Below, in pieces: positions 1 through 10,942 of a stretch of 64,000 bases of DNA. Where the stretch lies: NCBI GenBank assembly GCA_946965045.2, contig OX337228.1:4650001-4714000 (forward strand), in the 5' to 3' direction. The DNA comes from Epithemia pelagica (taxonomy: Eukaryota; Bacillariophyta; Bacillariophyceae; Surirellales; Surirellaceae). Within the stretch, counting starts at the first letter, position 1; each line of letters starts with the position of its first letter. The notes beneath the pieces are model-generated. The model saw only the letters and a list, made by a program, of their open reading frames with translations. It did not search any database and was not told the DNA's origin. The position numbers were made by a program, and so were the translations under genes.

Positions 1-50
1 CGACGGATTTCCCTTCCTGATCTTTCTCCACAGAACATTCGTACGATCAT

Positions 51-2390
51 ATGGTTAGCGAGAACGCAGCTGCTCTAAGAAGAGAAAACTCATCTGTTTG
101 CCGTGGGCCAGATCTCAAACTCTACGTTCGCGATGTTCGAGACGCCACTGGAAGGAAGCGTTCGATTGTGGTTAAGTCATGGGCTACAGTGAAAGATGCC
201 AAAGAGGCCATCCAACAATGTATCGCTCAAGTACCTATTCATACCCAGCGCTTGTACTTTGGGAGCCCACTCATGAGCAGTGGGAAAGAGTTACCCAACT
301 ACCGAACGTTGAGTGACGCTGGTATCTATAGGTCTGGAGAAACTCTTTTCCTTGATATCATCTCTTCAGATGAAACATCGAAATCGTACTTGGGTGCTTC
401 GCCAACACTACAACGGATCCAAGGATCGAACGACATTTGCATTTCCACATCTTTGTTAAACTCAACTCCTAAATTGCTTTCACATACGATTCATGATGCA
501 AGGCGTGCATTTTCTCTGGGGATAAAACCTGACCTTATCATGGACGGTTCGGGTGGGTCTTATTACATCCATGATGTCAAGAAGAACAAGATCGCTGTGT
601 TTAAGCCAGCCGATGAAGAACCTTATGCAGAGAATAACCCTCGTGGTTATCTACCGCATCAGCAAGGGGGAGAATTTGAAGGTCTTCGTCAAGGAATTGC
701 TCCTGGGGAAGCGTGTATCCGAGAAGTAGCAGCGTATCTGCTTGATCACGACGGTTTCTCTGGCGTCCCGATGACAACATTAGCTGAAGCACGACACCCT
801 GCTTTCAATACTAATGGAGCTCGTCTCAAGGTATCGGAGGGTGGAGCTTCAATCGGGGCCCATTCACTTGGCTCGCCTTCTCGTTCGACCAGCGCTAGCC
901 AGGGAATTCCGAAGAAGGTTGGATCTTTTCAAGAATATGTACGTTCTGAATGTTCCATGGATGACATGAGTCCTAGCAAGATCTCTGTTGAGCAAGTCCA
1001 CAGGATTGCGGTTCTCGACATTCGATTGCTGAATGCCGATCGAAACGCAGCCAACTTGCTTTGCCGAAGATTGCGTGATAACAGTATCGAACTTGTTCCC
1101 ATTGATCATGGATACTGTTTACGGTCCATGTGTGACGTCTCGTGGATGGACTGGTGTTGGCTCGATTGGCCACAGGTGAAACAACCGATGAGTGCCAAAA
1201 CGAAAGATTACATAAAACGGCTCGATACGGAAAAAGATGCAAAGATTGTACAAGAGAGGCTGAACATATCGAATGTTGCCATTGATTACATCCGTGCTTC
1301 GACGGCTCTCCTCAAGGCAGGTGTTGAAGCTGGAATGTCTTTGTATGACATCGCCATTTTGTGCTGTCGCAATGACAATCTTGCCGAAACACCCTCTCTG
1401 CTTGAACATTTGACGGCAATGGCATCGGAACTTTCCAAGGTAGCCCTTGACAACGAAGAATGGCACCACGCCACTGCGTCAAGAGCACTTGAAGAGCAGC
1501 TGTCGCCCTACCGCAGCTCGAACGTCCAGATCAATTCTGGAATCAAGTCGAGAGATCGTTCGTCCAGTCGATTTCATCGGTGTGCGTCGAGTGGAGAGTT
1601 CCTTGTGTCAATTGACGTTGAGGACGAAAACCCCCGAAGCAATCTTAGTTTGGCTTTGGGGCAAAGCCATGCCCCTCCTCCTCCCCTGGCACTTTCGTCT
1701 GGTTCGGACTCTTCAGGTGATAACAACGAGGATGTGAAAGAAGATCAGGAGGAAATCGAAGAATGGGCTCACAATATCATTGAAGACTTCCAGCCTGTCC
1801 CCCATGCAAGAGTGGGACGGAAAACTCGCTCCGGATCCTCTTCGGATGAGGAGAGTTTGTCCACCTCGCCAAAGGGGTTCTGGCATGTACCACCAGGTTC
1901 TGTGGGTGATGCATCTTCTAAGTCGTCTTCATATGATGATGATAGCTTCGGCACTTCTCCCATGATCTCTGACAATTTCGTTGGCCCGTCTCCAGAAACA
2001 TTAGACGAACCATTGCGACGGCGAACGTCGGTGACCTTTGCCGATATGGATGACGAAAAGCCTCCTTCGCATGCTTTGGCAAGTGACAGTCCGCCAACAA
2101 TGGTCCTTTTGAGCCATCAACTCCTGTCGACGACACCAAAATTACATCGACTCGAGAGTGGGGCGAGCATACCCAGGAGCAAGAGTTACACTTCGTTGAG
2201 TCGACGATTTTCGTCCAACCTTTCTTCGGTTCCATCAACGGTATCCAAGACAGCGGAAACTAGAAACATTCAGCACAACGACCATGCGGAAGACCACGAG
2301 TTCTATCGGGCTTACTTTCTAAAGTTCATTGACTTGGTGATTTCCCGTGAAATGGCCCGCTTGCAAGTTCATGCTTCTGAAACAAGCTGA
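51..2390 (+). CDS. Ubiquitin-like domain / PI3-PI4-kinase-like protein (plant PI4K-gamma type)
   Basis: A 779-residue protein. Residues about 22-102 look like a ubiquitin-like domain (KLYVRDV start, [18 protein letters not shown]). A PI3/PI4-kinase-like catalytic region follows (about 165-430): a nucleotide-binding stretch [19 protein letters not shown] with its lysine, a catalytic loop [16 protein letters not shown], and IDHGYCLR in place of the metal-binding DFG. This order, with a [20 protein letters not shown] insert, is typical of the plant type II PI4K-gamma/UbDK family, several of which act as Ser/Thr protein kinases rather than lipid kinases. The last 300 residues are Ser/Asp-rich and probably disordered. 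I infer phosphoinositide or protein phosphorylation; the substrate cannot be told. Single exon; ATG follows 50 bases of upstream sequence, so any 5' exon would lie outside the window. Confidence 0.85.
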   Translation: MVSENAAALRRENSSVCRGPDLKLYVRDVRDATGRKRSIVVKSWATVKDAKEAIQQCIAQVPIHTQRLYFGSPLMSSGKELPNYRTLSDAGIYRSGETLFLDIISSDETSKSYLGASPTLQRIQGSNDICISTSLLNSTPKLLSHTIHDARRAFSLGIKPDLIMDGSGGSYYIHDVKKNKIAVFKPADEEPYAENNPRGYLPHQQGGEFEGLRQGIAPGEACIREVAAYLLDHDGFSGVPMTTLAEARHPAFNTNGARLKVSEGGASIGAHSLGSPSRSTSASQGIPKKVGSFQEYVRSECSMDDMSPSKISVEQVHRIAVLDIRLLNADRNAANLLCRRLRDNSIELVPIDHGYCLRSMCDVSWMDWCWLDWPQVKQPMSAKTKDYIKRLDTEKDAKIVQERLNISNVAIDYIRASTALLKAGVEAGMSLYDIAILCCRNDNLAETPSLLEHLTAMASELSKVALDNEEWHHATASRALEEQLSPYRSSNVQINSGIKSRDRSSSRFHRCASSGEFLVSIDVEDENPRSNLSLALGQSHAPPPPLALSSGSDSSGDNNEDVKEDQEEIEEWAHNIIEDFQPVPHARVGRKTRSGSSSDEESLSTSPKGFWHVPPGSVGDASSKSSSYDDDSFGTSPMISDNFVGPSPETLDEPLRRRTSVTFADMDDEKPPSHALASDSPPTMVLLSHQLLSTTPKLHRLESGASIPRSKSYTSLSRRFSSNLSSVPSTVSKTAETRNIQHNDHAEDHEFYRAYFLKFIDLVISREMARLQVHASETS

Positions 2391-2536
2391 AAATTATGGC
2401 ACCTCCCAGCCTCAAACAATCTTTTTGACGACCGCACTTGTCTGTCATTATCTACATATGTAGCCACTATGTTTTGATTGAAAATAATATTCTCTAATGT
2501 TGGATTGCTAGTACATGGTTTTCATGCCCAGCAACT

Positions 2537-3565
2537 TTACGACTCTTTGCCGTCCATACGAATCCACTCATCTTTCACTATCGAACGAACCTCCTCAAGC
2601 AGTTGCCGGTTCGTAGCACATATGTGGTGTTTGGTATACAAATCGAAGGGTTCATCTTTGTGTTGGTCAAAGGTTTCCAGCAGACATCCAGCTTCTTGTA
2701 CGATGACGGCTCCGGCACAGAGATCCCAAGGTTTCCAACCCTCACCAGCTACACCAGAATAAACAGCATCGATTCTACCAAGGGCAACGTAGCAAAGATC
2801 AAGAACACCACTACCAAACTGCCTCATCCCTCTGCATCCATGAACCAAGATCTTATGAGAGGCTGCGATCATGGCGGCAGCAGGTTCTGGTTGTCGTACA
2901 TAGCCAAACTCAAAGCCCACGATCGCTTGCGATAGTGTCTTTTCAGAAGATGGCTTTGAAAGAAGCCTTTTTCCATTCCGATAGGCTCCGTGCCCGGACA
3001 CGGCAATGTAGAGTTCATCCATCATGGGAACATACACTACTCCCATAACAGGTTTGCCCTTGTCGCAAAGGCCTATACTCACGCAAGTCAGAGGTAAACC
3101 AACCGCAAAATTTGTCGTGCCATCAATAGGATCAATAATCCAGGTTAGATTGTCTGTCAACGGTGGGATGGGTCCTGTACCTGTGGTTTCTTCCCCGATA
3201 ATACTGTCGCTGGGAAACATGGCTTGGATCCCTTTCATTACCAAGTTTTCGTTTTCCACATCTACTTGGGTACAAAAATCTTCTGGGTTCCCCTTGAACT
3301 CCAAACTCAACTGGCGCTCTTTCGTTAGCTCGGCCTCGGTCCCCTTTTCGTCGCAATAAGGAAACATATTGGCACCGGCTTGAAGAGCCAACTGGACCGC
3401 CAAGTCGACATGTCGAGCCAAACTACTGGAACGAATTTCGGCGGGGGTTTCATATTTTTTCTTCTTGATACTGCCAAGTAACGCGTAGCATACTGCTCCG
3501 GCAACGAAAGATGACACGGCGAGAATTGCCATGGATTCATTTCGAAGCGACGGCGACAGAGTCAT
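2537..3565 (-). CDS. Inositol monophosphatase-family phosphatase, N-terminally membrane-anchored
   Basis: A 342-residue protein from ATG 3565; the frame stays open upstream to 3709, but that part overlaps the divergent neighbour and looks non-coding. The metal-binding IMPase motifs are all present: IGEETTG, signature 1 WIIDPIDGTTNF (about residues 142-153) and signature 2 EGWKPWDLCAGAVIVQEAG. The family removes phosphate from inositol phosphates or related small molecules with Mg2+. Residues about 12-30 (MAILAVSSFVAGAVCYALL) form a hydrophobic segment followed by KKKK, suggesting a membrane anchor absent from the usual soluble enzymes of about 270 residues. The paralog (inositol phosphatase, 3'-nucleotidase or histidinol-phosphatase type) cannot be fixed from sequence alone. 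Single exon, divergent with the deubiquitinase gene. Confidence 0.85.
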   Translation of the reverse strand: MTLSPSLRNESMAILAVSSFVAGAVCYALLGSIKKKKYETPAEIRSSSLARHVDLAVQLALQAGANMFPYCDEKGTEAELTKERQLSLEFKGNPEDFCTQVDVENENLVMKGIQAMFPSDSIIGEETTGTGPIPPLTDNLTWIIDPIDGTTNFAVGLPLTCVSIGLCDKGKPVMGVVYVPMMDELYIAVSGHGAYRNGKRLLSKPSSEKTLSQAIVGFEFGYVRQPEPAAAMIAASHKILVHGCRGMRQFGSGVLDLCYVALGRIDAVYSGVAGEGWKPWDLCAGAVIVQEAGCLLETFDQHKDEPFDLYTKHHICATNRQLLEEVRSIVKDEWIRMDGKES

Positions 3566-3698
3566 GGTGGTGATTTTTGAAGCCGTGAGTACGTACTCTT
3601 GCCACTGCGACTGCCACCGATGCAGCATCTCGACCAACCTGCGACTCGAATCCCTTGAGTGGATCCTGGCTACAACCAAGAAGAAAACGAGTACGGCC
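3566..3698. promoter_or_regulatory. Bidirectional promoter region between IMPase (-) and USP22-like (+) genes
   Basis: Only 133 bp separate the chosen start codons of two divergently transcribed genes. Both frames stay open through this spacer (to 3531 on the plus and 3709 on the minus strand), so either protein could start further upstream; the translated spacer has no conserved character. I see no clear TATA box. Shared regulation is inferred from geometry only. Confidence 0.5.
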
Positions 3699-6600
3699 AT
3701 GACGGCCACTCAATCAACTCCAAAGCCTGCTATGGTTCAACAACCTTCTTCGTTTGTTTATAATCAAGAAATACCGGACGTGGAGGAGGCGTTTAAGCGA
3801 GCCCGAAGTTCCTTAGACACTGGTTCATCGTTTTCGTTGTCATGGGAGCCTCAGCAACGCCACCAAACGGATCATTCTTCTTCATTTTCCCGCGAAGATC
3901 GGTGTGATGGAAAAAAGAAGGATTCTGCAGCCGAAACCTCTCGGCGTCCTTCCACTCCGTCTGGATTTTGGAGAAACGGGTGTCCGTGTCGTCATATTAA
4001 AGAATACCTGCCGTTGGAATTGGAACTGCAGTTTGGCTTGCGTCAAATCACAAATGTCAACAGTCCGATGGGCAACAATTCATCGACCACATCTTCTTTG
4101 CCTCCATCTCAACAACAGTATTCATTGTGGTTGTGCAATCCTATCCATGCCTTACACATGTCATCACAAGGATTATGTGAATTGACCAAATCCGCTGCCG
4201 CACAACAAGCCGCTGCTGCGGCGGCTGCTGCTGCTGCCTCTGGAAATTCAGACAAAGCGAAACAAAAACAAAAGGCACCAACTGTTACACAACCAATGCT
4301 CTACGGAGATGAACAAGAACGGTCCATGGCTGCGCAAGTGTCAGGTTTACATGAACTCTGGCATCCTTCCATCCAGTCATTTCCACCCCAGCCTCAGCAA
4401 CCTCGGGGCGACAGTGATGACGAGTTGAAGAAGAAAAAGAAAAAGCAGAAGGATGCCTTACAGCGACAACGACAACAGGATTCTCAAGCAACTGCTGCTG
4501 TTACGCCGGAGTCATTGAGTATAAAGCCGGCGTCAAACAGTACGAAGCAAGAGGTTAGTAAATCAAATCAGTCCATCATAAGTGGTACTTCGTCCGAGCT
4601 TCAGAATGATTCATCGGACGTTACAAAACCTATCACCATTGGAAAAGATCAATCGGAAAAAGCTACGGATGCACAGGTCGATTCAGTCGCTCGGCATACC
4701 GACTCGGTAGAGCTAGAGGCATTAAAATCTGGTCAAGGCCTATCGACGAACCCCATGCAGAGTGGAAAAGGCACTGCGTTGAATCCCAAGCAGGAGGATC
4801 GGGAAGAGTCACCATCAAACAATGAGAAAAATGACGAAGGGAAAACTAGCTTTGAAGAAAGAGCTGAAAATCAGGACGCAACTAAAGCATCCAAAGGAGA
4901 AGAAGTTATAAAGACCGAAACTGTTGATTCATCTGAGGCTTCTGGTGCGAAAATTCTGTTGACAGAAGAAGGCAAAATCACTGGAGGAGGAATGGAACAA
5001 GATGCCAAGGCGAGCGGGAGCTGCGACAAAAAGGAACAAGGGGCGTCTCCATCGGAACAACCACTAAATCATCAAAAGGACTCAGAGAAAACGGACAAAG
5101 CTGACAAAGGGAAGGCAGACGAGCTCTCCGGAACATCTTCAACCAAACCCGACCATGGAGATGTTGCCGAAAGTAAAAGCACAAAAACAGAAGATAATAG
5201 CAAGTCAAACAAGAAAGAAGTTCCTGAGAACGTGACATCCAAGGAGAAGGGTGATCATCATCATTCCCTCTTGGATGATAGTGCGTTTAAACTATATCAC
5301 AAACGTGAAGAAAATGTGCGGGCCATTCGGCGGGCACTTCTGGGGAAACGGGGGCCTTTAGCAACATCTGCGAAGCTACCTCCTGACCCGTCACAACATC
5401 ATTCCTTAATCGCACCAGTTTCGGTGCGCTCGTCGGTTGGTTCTAGTCCATCCCAAAAGACACCTTCACGCGACACCTCCAGCTCCGCTATCGTCTCTTC
5501 CGGATCTGTTAATGCAAATAAAGGAGCCAAAAAGAAAAGTTCGAAAAAGACCGCATCTGGGTCTGGCCAAAAGTCTTCTTCAACCAACAGTTCGACTCCT
5601 TCGCATCTGACACAGCTGGTTTCGTATGAGGTTCCGTTGGTTGAAAACAAAGTTATGTCCAGCATTGCGTACCTCCACCAGCAGTATCAAGAACGAGTCT
5701 TCCAACAAGTGGAACAATGGATGACTCATTACCGCCTCGCAGTGCTGACAAGCACCACTATGGAAGTCGAATCATTTAGAACTGGGAAGCGAAAAAGGAA
5801 TCAACAACCAGTCCAAGTGAAGAAAAGAATGTTTGGGGAGACTTTACCGACGGATGGAATAAAGGTGAATAGGCAATTCGACAATACTGCGAGCGCAAAA
5901 TGGAACAAACGCTTCTTATTTGGCGAAGACAACAGGGAAACTCCCGATCTCCATGACAGGGAACAGAATCTGAATACGTCTACTCTGTGTCCTCCCTGCA
6001 CCACAAACACATCTGGGGAGATCATAATGTATTGTTTGCATTGTGGCTACGTCGCGTCCAAGAATCGTATGCGCCGGCATATGGTCCTGGAACAGCATTG
6101 GCTAGCTGTGACAGGATTAAAAGTGTCTGATGCCTCAAATACTTTTGAGGTGTCTTCATCTATTCTTCAACCTAGACGACAACTATATTGCTTCCATTGC
6201 GATGAATTCTACCAGCATGTGGTATTCTTGCAGGAGGAAGAACGAATGGCTGTTCAAAAGCTCCTTCCGTGGATGTCCTGGGATACTAAATCCCTTAAGA
6301 CTCACCAACGATCATTCGACCCTCTGCGATTCACTAGGATACCTGGTGTCGGAATATTTTGGACTGGCTTTCAAGCTACATATCCTTTAAATGTGCCAAA
6401 TCATCATATACAGGCTTCACGTATCTGTCGTCTCCGCCGACAGCTTGTGGAGTACCCACCGTCATTTTGTTTTGAAGACTCATGTTCGCCACCGTCTCCT
6501 TGTGTTGCTTTTCCTCTTGGAACTGTACCAAACAACAGCCGCAATCGCAACCTTGAGTTGATGCGAGACCTTGTGTCTGTTGTCAAGGATAAAATCCGGA

Positions 6601-7940
6601 AGCCTGTTGGGATGTACAATTTGGGCCACACTTGCTTCCAGTCAGCAGTTTTCCAATGCCTTATTCACTGCGGAGCATTGCAAACGTACTTCCTGCATGA
6701 TGTTGGGCATTCTATGCACGCGTGTCATATCTACCGCTCATACATGACGAAGAGACTTCAGGAGGAGACACGTTCGTCCATGCAGCGTCACATGAGAAAC
6801 CACGACCTTCCTCCTGTCTGTTTGGCTTCTGAAATGGATCGGATGTTCTTGCACTACCAAAGCCGAAGCAGTGGGATCAACGTGCTCAAGGCTATGGATG
6901 ACCTCGCTGACCGTGTTCTACGGGCCCCAGTTGCCACCATGGATTTGCTATTTAACCCGTTGGCACTTCTGCGGGAAGCAGACGATGGTGCCGTCGTTGA
7001 ACGTGTCGCTAGAGGCGAACCCCTCATCGAACACAAAGACTTGCTTGCTGCTACCTGGAACTGCAAACAAATGGCTCATTTAGCAGGTTACGATCAAAGG
7101 GATGCTCATGAATTCCTTCACGCTTTCTTGGAGACCCTGGGACAGCATACGCAGCAGTTTCGAAGGATGGTGAGTGACTCGGTCAATACCAAGAAAAAGA
7201 ATATGGAAGGCCAGAAAAGTTCTCCCGAGACACAGACCAATGTCATCCAAGACATCTTTGAAGGCACTCTTCGCTCTGTTTTGCGGTGTCAACAGTGCGG
7301 CGAAAAGCGTGTGAAAAAAGAATCGTTTTTGAGCATATCCTTGGATCTTTCTAAAGAAGTGCAGAAAACTGCAACCACCAGTGCTCAAGTGGGACCAAGT
7401 TTGTCCCTTTCATCTCCCTCCGGTATTGAGACGCGGAAGCTGTCTGTCGAGAAGTGCTTGCACCATTTTACAACTCCCGAAGAATTGGTGGATCCAGTGC
7501 ATTGTCCCTTGTGTGCAAAGAAGACTACGACGACGAAGCAACTCGTCATTTCTCATTTGCCACGTGTGCTGTGTTTGCATCTGAAGCGATTTCAGGGAGC
7601 TACCGGGCGGAAGCTAGAAGCTTTTGTGTCTTTTCCGTCGGATGATTTGAACTTGGGACCATATCTGCCGCAATGGTGCGAGGACTCTGGGCCTTACCAA
7701 ACCTCGTCCATGGTGAATGACGGTCATTTGGAAGAACAGCCTCCACATGTTCCGTACAAATTGTTTGCGACCGTCAATCACTATGGCAATCTTCAAAGTG
7801 GCCACTACGTGTCGTACGTCAAGGTTGACGATGAGTGGTATCACTGCAATGATTCACACATTAGCTACACAACTGAATCTCACGTGTTGCAACAAGGGAA
7901 CGCTTATCTACTCTTCTATTTGCGCGACGACAAGTCGTAA
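3699..7940 (+). CDS. USP22/Ubp8-like ubiquitin-specific protease with zinc-finger domain
   Basis: A 1,413-residue protein from the ATG at 3699 (MTATQS...). The first 700 residues are low-complexity: a poly-Ala run, a KKKKKKQK patch and Ser/Glu/Lys-rich sequence. A Cys/His-rich region around 764-850 (CPPC, MYCLHCGYVASKNRMRRH, LYCFHCDEFYQHVVF) resembles a ZnF-UBP domain. The C-terminal USP fold has the Cys box GMYNLGHTCFQSAVFQC with catalytic Cys979 and the oxyanion Asn974, the QRDAHEFLHAFLETL motif, two CxxC pairs (CQQCGEK, CPLCAKK), and the His box LQSGHYVSY with His1369 followed by CNDSH. Zinc finger plus this USP arrangement is the layout of the SAGA-module enzymes Ubp8/USP22, which deubiquitinate histone H2B. 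The usual second Asn of NLGNTC is His977; the protein is about twice the usual length. SAGA membership is inferred. Confidence 0.85.
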   Translation: MTATQSTPKPAMVQQPSSFVYNQEIPDVEEAFKRARSSLDTGSSFSLSWEPQQRHQTDHSSSFSREDRCDGKKKDSAAETSRRPSTPSGFWRNGCPCRHIKEYLPLELELQFGLRQITNVNSPMGNNSSTTSSLPPSQQQYSLWLCNPIHALHMSSQGLCELTKSAAAQQAAAAAAAAAASGNSDKAKQKQKAPTVTQPMLYGDEQERSMAAQVSGLHELWHPSIQSFPPQPQQPRGDSDDELKKKKKKQKDALQRQRQQDSQATAAVTPESLSIKPASNSTKQEVSKSNQSIISGTSSELQNDSSDVTKPITIGKDQSEKATDAQVDSVARHTDSVELEALKSGQGLSTNPMQSGKGTALNPKQEDREESPSNNEKNDEGKTSFEERAENQDATKASKGEEVIKTETVDSSEASGAKILLTEEGKITGGGMEQDAKASGSCDKKEQGASPSEQPLNHQKDSEKTDKADKGKADELSGTSSTKPDHGDVAESKSTKTEDNSKSNKKEVPENVTSKEKGDHHHSLLDDSAFKLYHKREENVRAIRRALLGKRGPLATSAKLPPDPSQHHSLIAPVSVRSSVGSSPSQKTPSRDTSSSAIVSSGSVNANKGAKKKSSKKTASGSGQKSSSTNSSTPSHLTQLVSYEVPLVENKVMSSIAYLHQQYQERVFQQVEQWMTHYRLAVLTSTTMEVESFRTGKRKRNQQPVQVKKRMFGETLPTDGIKVNRQFDNTASAKWNKRFLFGEDNRETPDLHDREQNLNTSTLCPPCTTNTSGEIIMYCLHCGYVASKNRMRRHMVLEQHWLAVTGLKVSDASNTFEVSSSILQPRRQLYCFHCDEFYQHVVFLQEEERMAVQKLLPWMSWDTKSLKTHQRSFDPLRFTRIPGVGIFWTGFQATYPLNVPNHHIQASRICRLRRQLVEYPPSFCFEDSCSPPSPCVAFPLGTVPNNSRNRNLELMRDLVSVVKDKIRKPVGMYNLGHTCFQSAVFQCLIHCGALQTYFLHDVGHSMHACHIYRSYMTKRLQEETRSSMQRHMRNHDLPPVCLASEMDRMFLHYQSRSSGINVLKAMDDLADRVLRAPVATMDLLFNPLALLREADDGAVVERVARGEPLIEHKDLLAATWNCKQMAHLAGYDQRDAHEFLHAFLETLGQHTQQFRRMVSDSVNTKKKNMEGQKSSPETQTNVIQDIFEGTLRSVLRCQQCGEKRVKKESFLSISLDLSKEVQKTATTSAQVGPSLSLSSPSGIETRKLSVEKCLHHFTTPEELVDPVHCPLCAKKTTTTKQLVISHLPRVLCLHLKRFQGATGRKLEAFVSFPSDDLNLGPYLPQWCEDSGPYQTSSMVNDGHLEEQPPHVPYKLFATVNHYGNLQSGHYVSYVKVDDEWYHCNDSHISYTTESHVLQQGNAYLLFYLRDDKS

Positions 7941-8286
7941 TTCTAGCGCCCTGGCCCTGCGTATGTGAGAGCGCTTCATACAATACCGTACTTTGAAATA
8001 CAAGTGGTAGAGTTACCGGTACCTCTTTTATCAGTCGAAAGAAATTAATAACATTTCAAGATTCCAGGGACGAAAATCATGTCTTTACCCAGAGCTGAGT
8101 AAGCGTACGTTCATGAAGATCATTTTCGCTCGTCCATACGATATTTGGCAAACTTCGAGTGGCTTTCGCCGTTTAGAATACCCCGTTCAAAATAATCCTC
8201 TAATGCCACACTGGATACGTTATCCGTACGATTCAAGCCATCGCTCTCGACGACCGATTCTTCAAAATCAGAGGCCACTTCAATTA
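7941..8286. other. Convergent intergenic region, no intact gene
   Basis: Holds the 3' end of the deubiquitinase transcript and the sequence just past the stop of the minus-strand membrane-protein gene. On the minus strand 8120-8286 encodes an open tail (about 53 residues, stop at 8120) that the upstream gene would read if a 29-bp duplication were absent. Confidence 0.6.
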
Positions 8287-9942
8287 CTACACCACGGGGA
8301 CGGTCAGGCAGCCGCATTGGCCACGGGGACGGTCAGGCAGCCGCATTGGCCACGGAAGGGAATCGGGAGTTTCCTGTGAAGGTGGGTGTTCCGTAGTAGA
8401 CGGCCATGCAAATTGAATTCGTCGAACGGGAGGCCGAAACGACGAGCGGTAGGAGGGGTCTGTGCTCGTAAAAATATCTTCACTGTTGACATTAAGGCGA
8501 CTGGGTGAGTTAGAATTGTTGAATTGGCATCCTTCGGAGAATTTCTTTGAAACGACTGTCGAGAACGGTCTATCATATCTTCCTCTACCACTGCCGTTGT
8601 TGGTTTCAACCTTCTGTCGAGAGGAACGACACAAACTGTTTCGTTTGGAGGTTAAGGATTCGTCCATGGACGAGGAGGATTGAGCACTTTGTGTTCTTGA
8701 TTCTTCTTGTCCACCCAAGGATGCATTAGGCAGTTTGTTGCCATTCTTGACGGGACGGCGATGTTTATTCTTTCTTTTCCGTTGATTCTTTTCACGGAGT
8801 TGCATGTATCCTAGTAACAGGAACATACCACCAAACATTACTGCCACACTAAACACAATCAATCCAATCACAAGGAAGAAATCTTTATTTCTCGTGCTAT
8901 CGGACTTCTCTTCTTCAGCGACATCAGATGTGTCGTCACCTATGCCTTCACCATTGTTTGTGCCCTCTTCTCCTGAAATAATGCGTATGAAGGAATCTGC
9001 AGGTGCAAGTCGAACCACATTTCCATCACTTCCCAGAATGTTCGGAAACAACGAGTCCAAGCCTTTAAAGACAAAGCGGGTTAGATCAGCGACGCTTTGT
9101 TGTGTTCCCTGCCCGAAAACCTTGACAGTGGACGAATAGATCCGACATTTACTTCTTTCATTTTGTGTTCCTTCTTCACCGCTGTAGTGGCAAGGACCTG
9201 GGGCATCAAAGTGACTGGTTGAGGATTAACGTCTCGAAAAGTTATCAACTTTCAATGTGGGAGAAAACTTACGTGATCCAGGCATTTCGAAGTCAAACCA
9301 AAAACCAGTCACAGTATACGGCCGAGCTCTATCACCTGCGGCAAACGTCCCATTTCTCTCTTGAGAGAATTTCTCCTCATTGTATCCACTTTGTTTGTAA
9401 GAGTCAAAAGCGCATACTGAAGGAAAGGTCCCAGACAAAAGAGCGTCCATGACACCATCATGAACTCGACGTAGAAGTAAAACCAGCGCATCGCCGTTTT
9501 CTTCTTGGATAAAGGACGTCTCCAGCTCGTAGCTGTACGAGAATTTTGTGGAATCAGAGTTTTTGATCTGGCTTCCTATTTCGTTTTGCGCGTTTAGCGA
9601 CAAAGAGGGTAAAATATTGGACGGTGTCGATCCAAAGTAGCCATTTCCAGCCGGACGACATGGTGATTGCATGAGCTGTGTCGCAAGAATGGTGCTGCTC
9701 GTTCTCGGAACAAACAGTTTATTGACATTTTTCTGCTGAAAAAGAGAAGTGTGTCGAGAGTTTATCAGTTCTTGTGCGTCGAGAGAAGTTGACACTTCTG
9801 CAAGACGCTGTTGATATTGCGATCGTAGTTGAACATGTGACTTCTTCCACATTACTGGACTTTCTATTTCTGCACCAAATGTGTTTATGGACGATGTGGA
9901 TACAAATAAAACAATAGTTCGAACAAATACTTTTTTCTCCAT
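8287..9942 (-). CDS. Unknown type I membrane protein, two exons, C-terminus altered by tandem duplication
   Basis: Exon 1 is 9942-9273 and exon 2 is 9197-8287, giving 526 residues. The 75-nt intron has a GTAAGT donor and a CCCCAG acceptor, and the junction restores one frame (phase 1) reading PGS-RPCHYSGEEGTQ. The N-terminus (MEKKVFVRTIVLFVSTSS) is a plausible signal peptide. The luminal part of about 330 residues has paired Cys. A single membrane segment follows (FFLVIGLIVFSVAVMFGGMF) with a basic stop-transfer REKNQRKRKNKHRR, then a Ser-rich cytoplasmic tail. I do not recognise the family. The reading frame ends shortly after two tandem 29-bp copies shift it, replacing an apparent 53-residue acidic tail with GQCGCLTVPVV. 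Membrane topology is inferred from hydrophobicity. Confidence 0.65.
8292..8349. repeat. 29-bp perfect tandem duplication (2 copies plus partial third)
   Basis: Copies 8292-8320 and 8321-8349 are identical and begin CCACGGGGACGGTCAGG; CCACGG at 8350-8355 starts a third. Because 29 is not a multiple of three, the repeat shifts the minus-strand reading frame that crosses it. The flanking CCACGG microhomology is the kind expected from replication slippage. Confidence 0.95.
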
Positions 9943-10942
9943 TGTGCCAGCTTCGAAGTCTTTAAAACGAAATTTCCAATCGCAATACCTCCCATTGGAG
10001 CACTCGAATGCAATGGCAACCTTGTATCATCTGCCTGACAAAGTTTCAGTTAGTTGACGTATCAAGTCTCACGAGAGTCCATGGCAGAAGTATCAGGGAC
10101 AATCAGAAATCATGAGCGGCCCAAATTCGTCGCTCATGGAGTCTTGTTTTGTCGGCGCCGCACCCGCACCTCTACCCTCGACCCGGAAGCTTGGCCCGCG
10201 CACGGGAGACCCGAGAAAAATCCCTCCGATTGCGGGGGTACCTCCCTTCTGCTGTCCATACGGTTATTCTCAAATTTTCCTAAAAAATGTTAAAATTATT
10301 TCTGTCAAATTTCTTTCGATCTAGCACATTATTATAACGTCCAAGCCAACTGTAATAACTGGCTTCGCCCTACTGTGTAGCCGCTTGCGCTCATGCATGA
10401 CCGTGAGCCGTGAGACTTGACGAGACATGATGGACAAAGAAATCTACGAGCCCATTTTGTACTCAATAGTCTATTGTTTCAGAAGCGAGTACTCTTTACG
10501 CAGTAGTGGATCTAGCTTCACGGAATCATCACACACACACACACACACACACCAAACCATCAAATACACACACATGGTGCAATGCACCTCTAGAGGAGTA
10601 TCAAAACAAGCTCCTGGCACTTTGTCTATGGGAAAGATAAAAGCATAGTCCACTACTAGTTTAGGCTTCCTGCTTCCTGGGCTTACATACCCCATGATGA
10701 CGCTGTCAACCAGTGCACTGGTTGATTGTTCATTGCACTGGTTGATTGTCATGTTTCATGTTGTCATCCTTCCTTTGATGCATTCCACCTTCACTTGTGA
10801 TCTAGGTGGATGGTTTTGACCATAAGTTGTCACTTTGGTCGTTCGTCCGGCTGGGTGGTTTTCTTTTGGTTTTTGGTGTGCTCAGTGCTCATGGTCGTCT
10901 TTTGTGGTGTTGCTCGAAAAGTGAGACGATTCTTGGCCCATG
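9943..10942. other. Intergenic region with microsatellite and short tandem repeat
   Basis: No convincing gene. A (CA)n tract lies at 10530-10552, and a 16-bp unit TGCACTGGTTGATTGT occurs twice at 10714-10729 and 10734-10749. Upstream sequence of the minus-strand membrane-protein gene lies at the left end. The right end is the left flank of the copia insertion. Confidence 0.6.

Noticed and set aside
10427-10752. Short frames on both strands near the (CA)n microsatellite
   Set aside because: Their products are dominated by the THTHTH or CVCVCV translation of the microsatellite.
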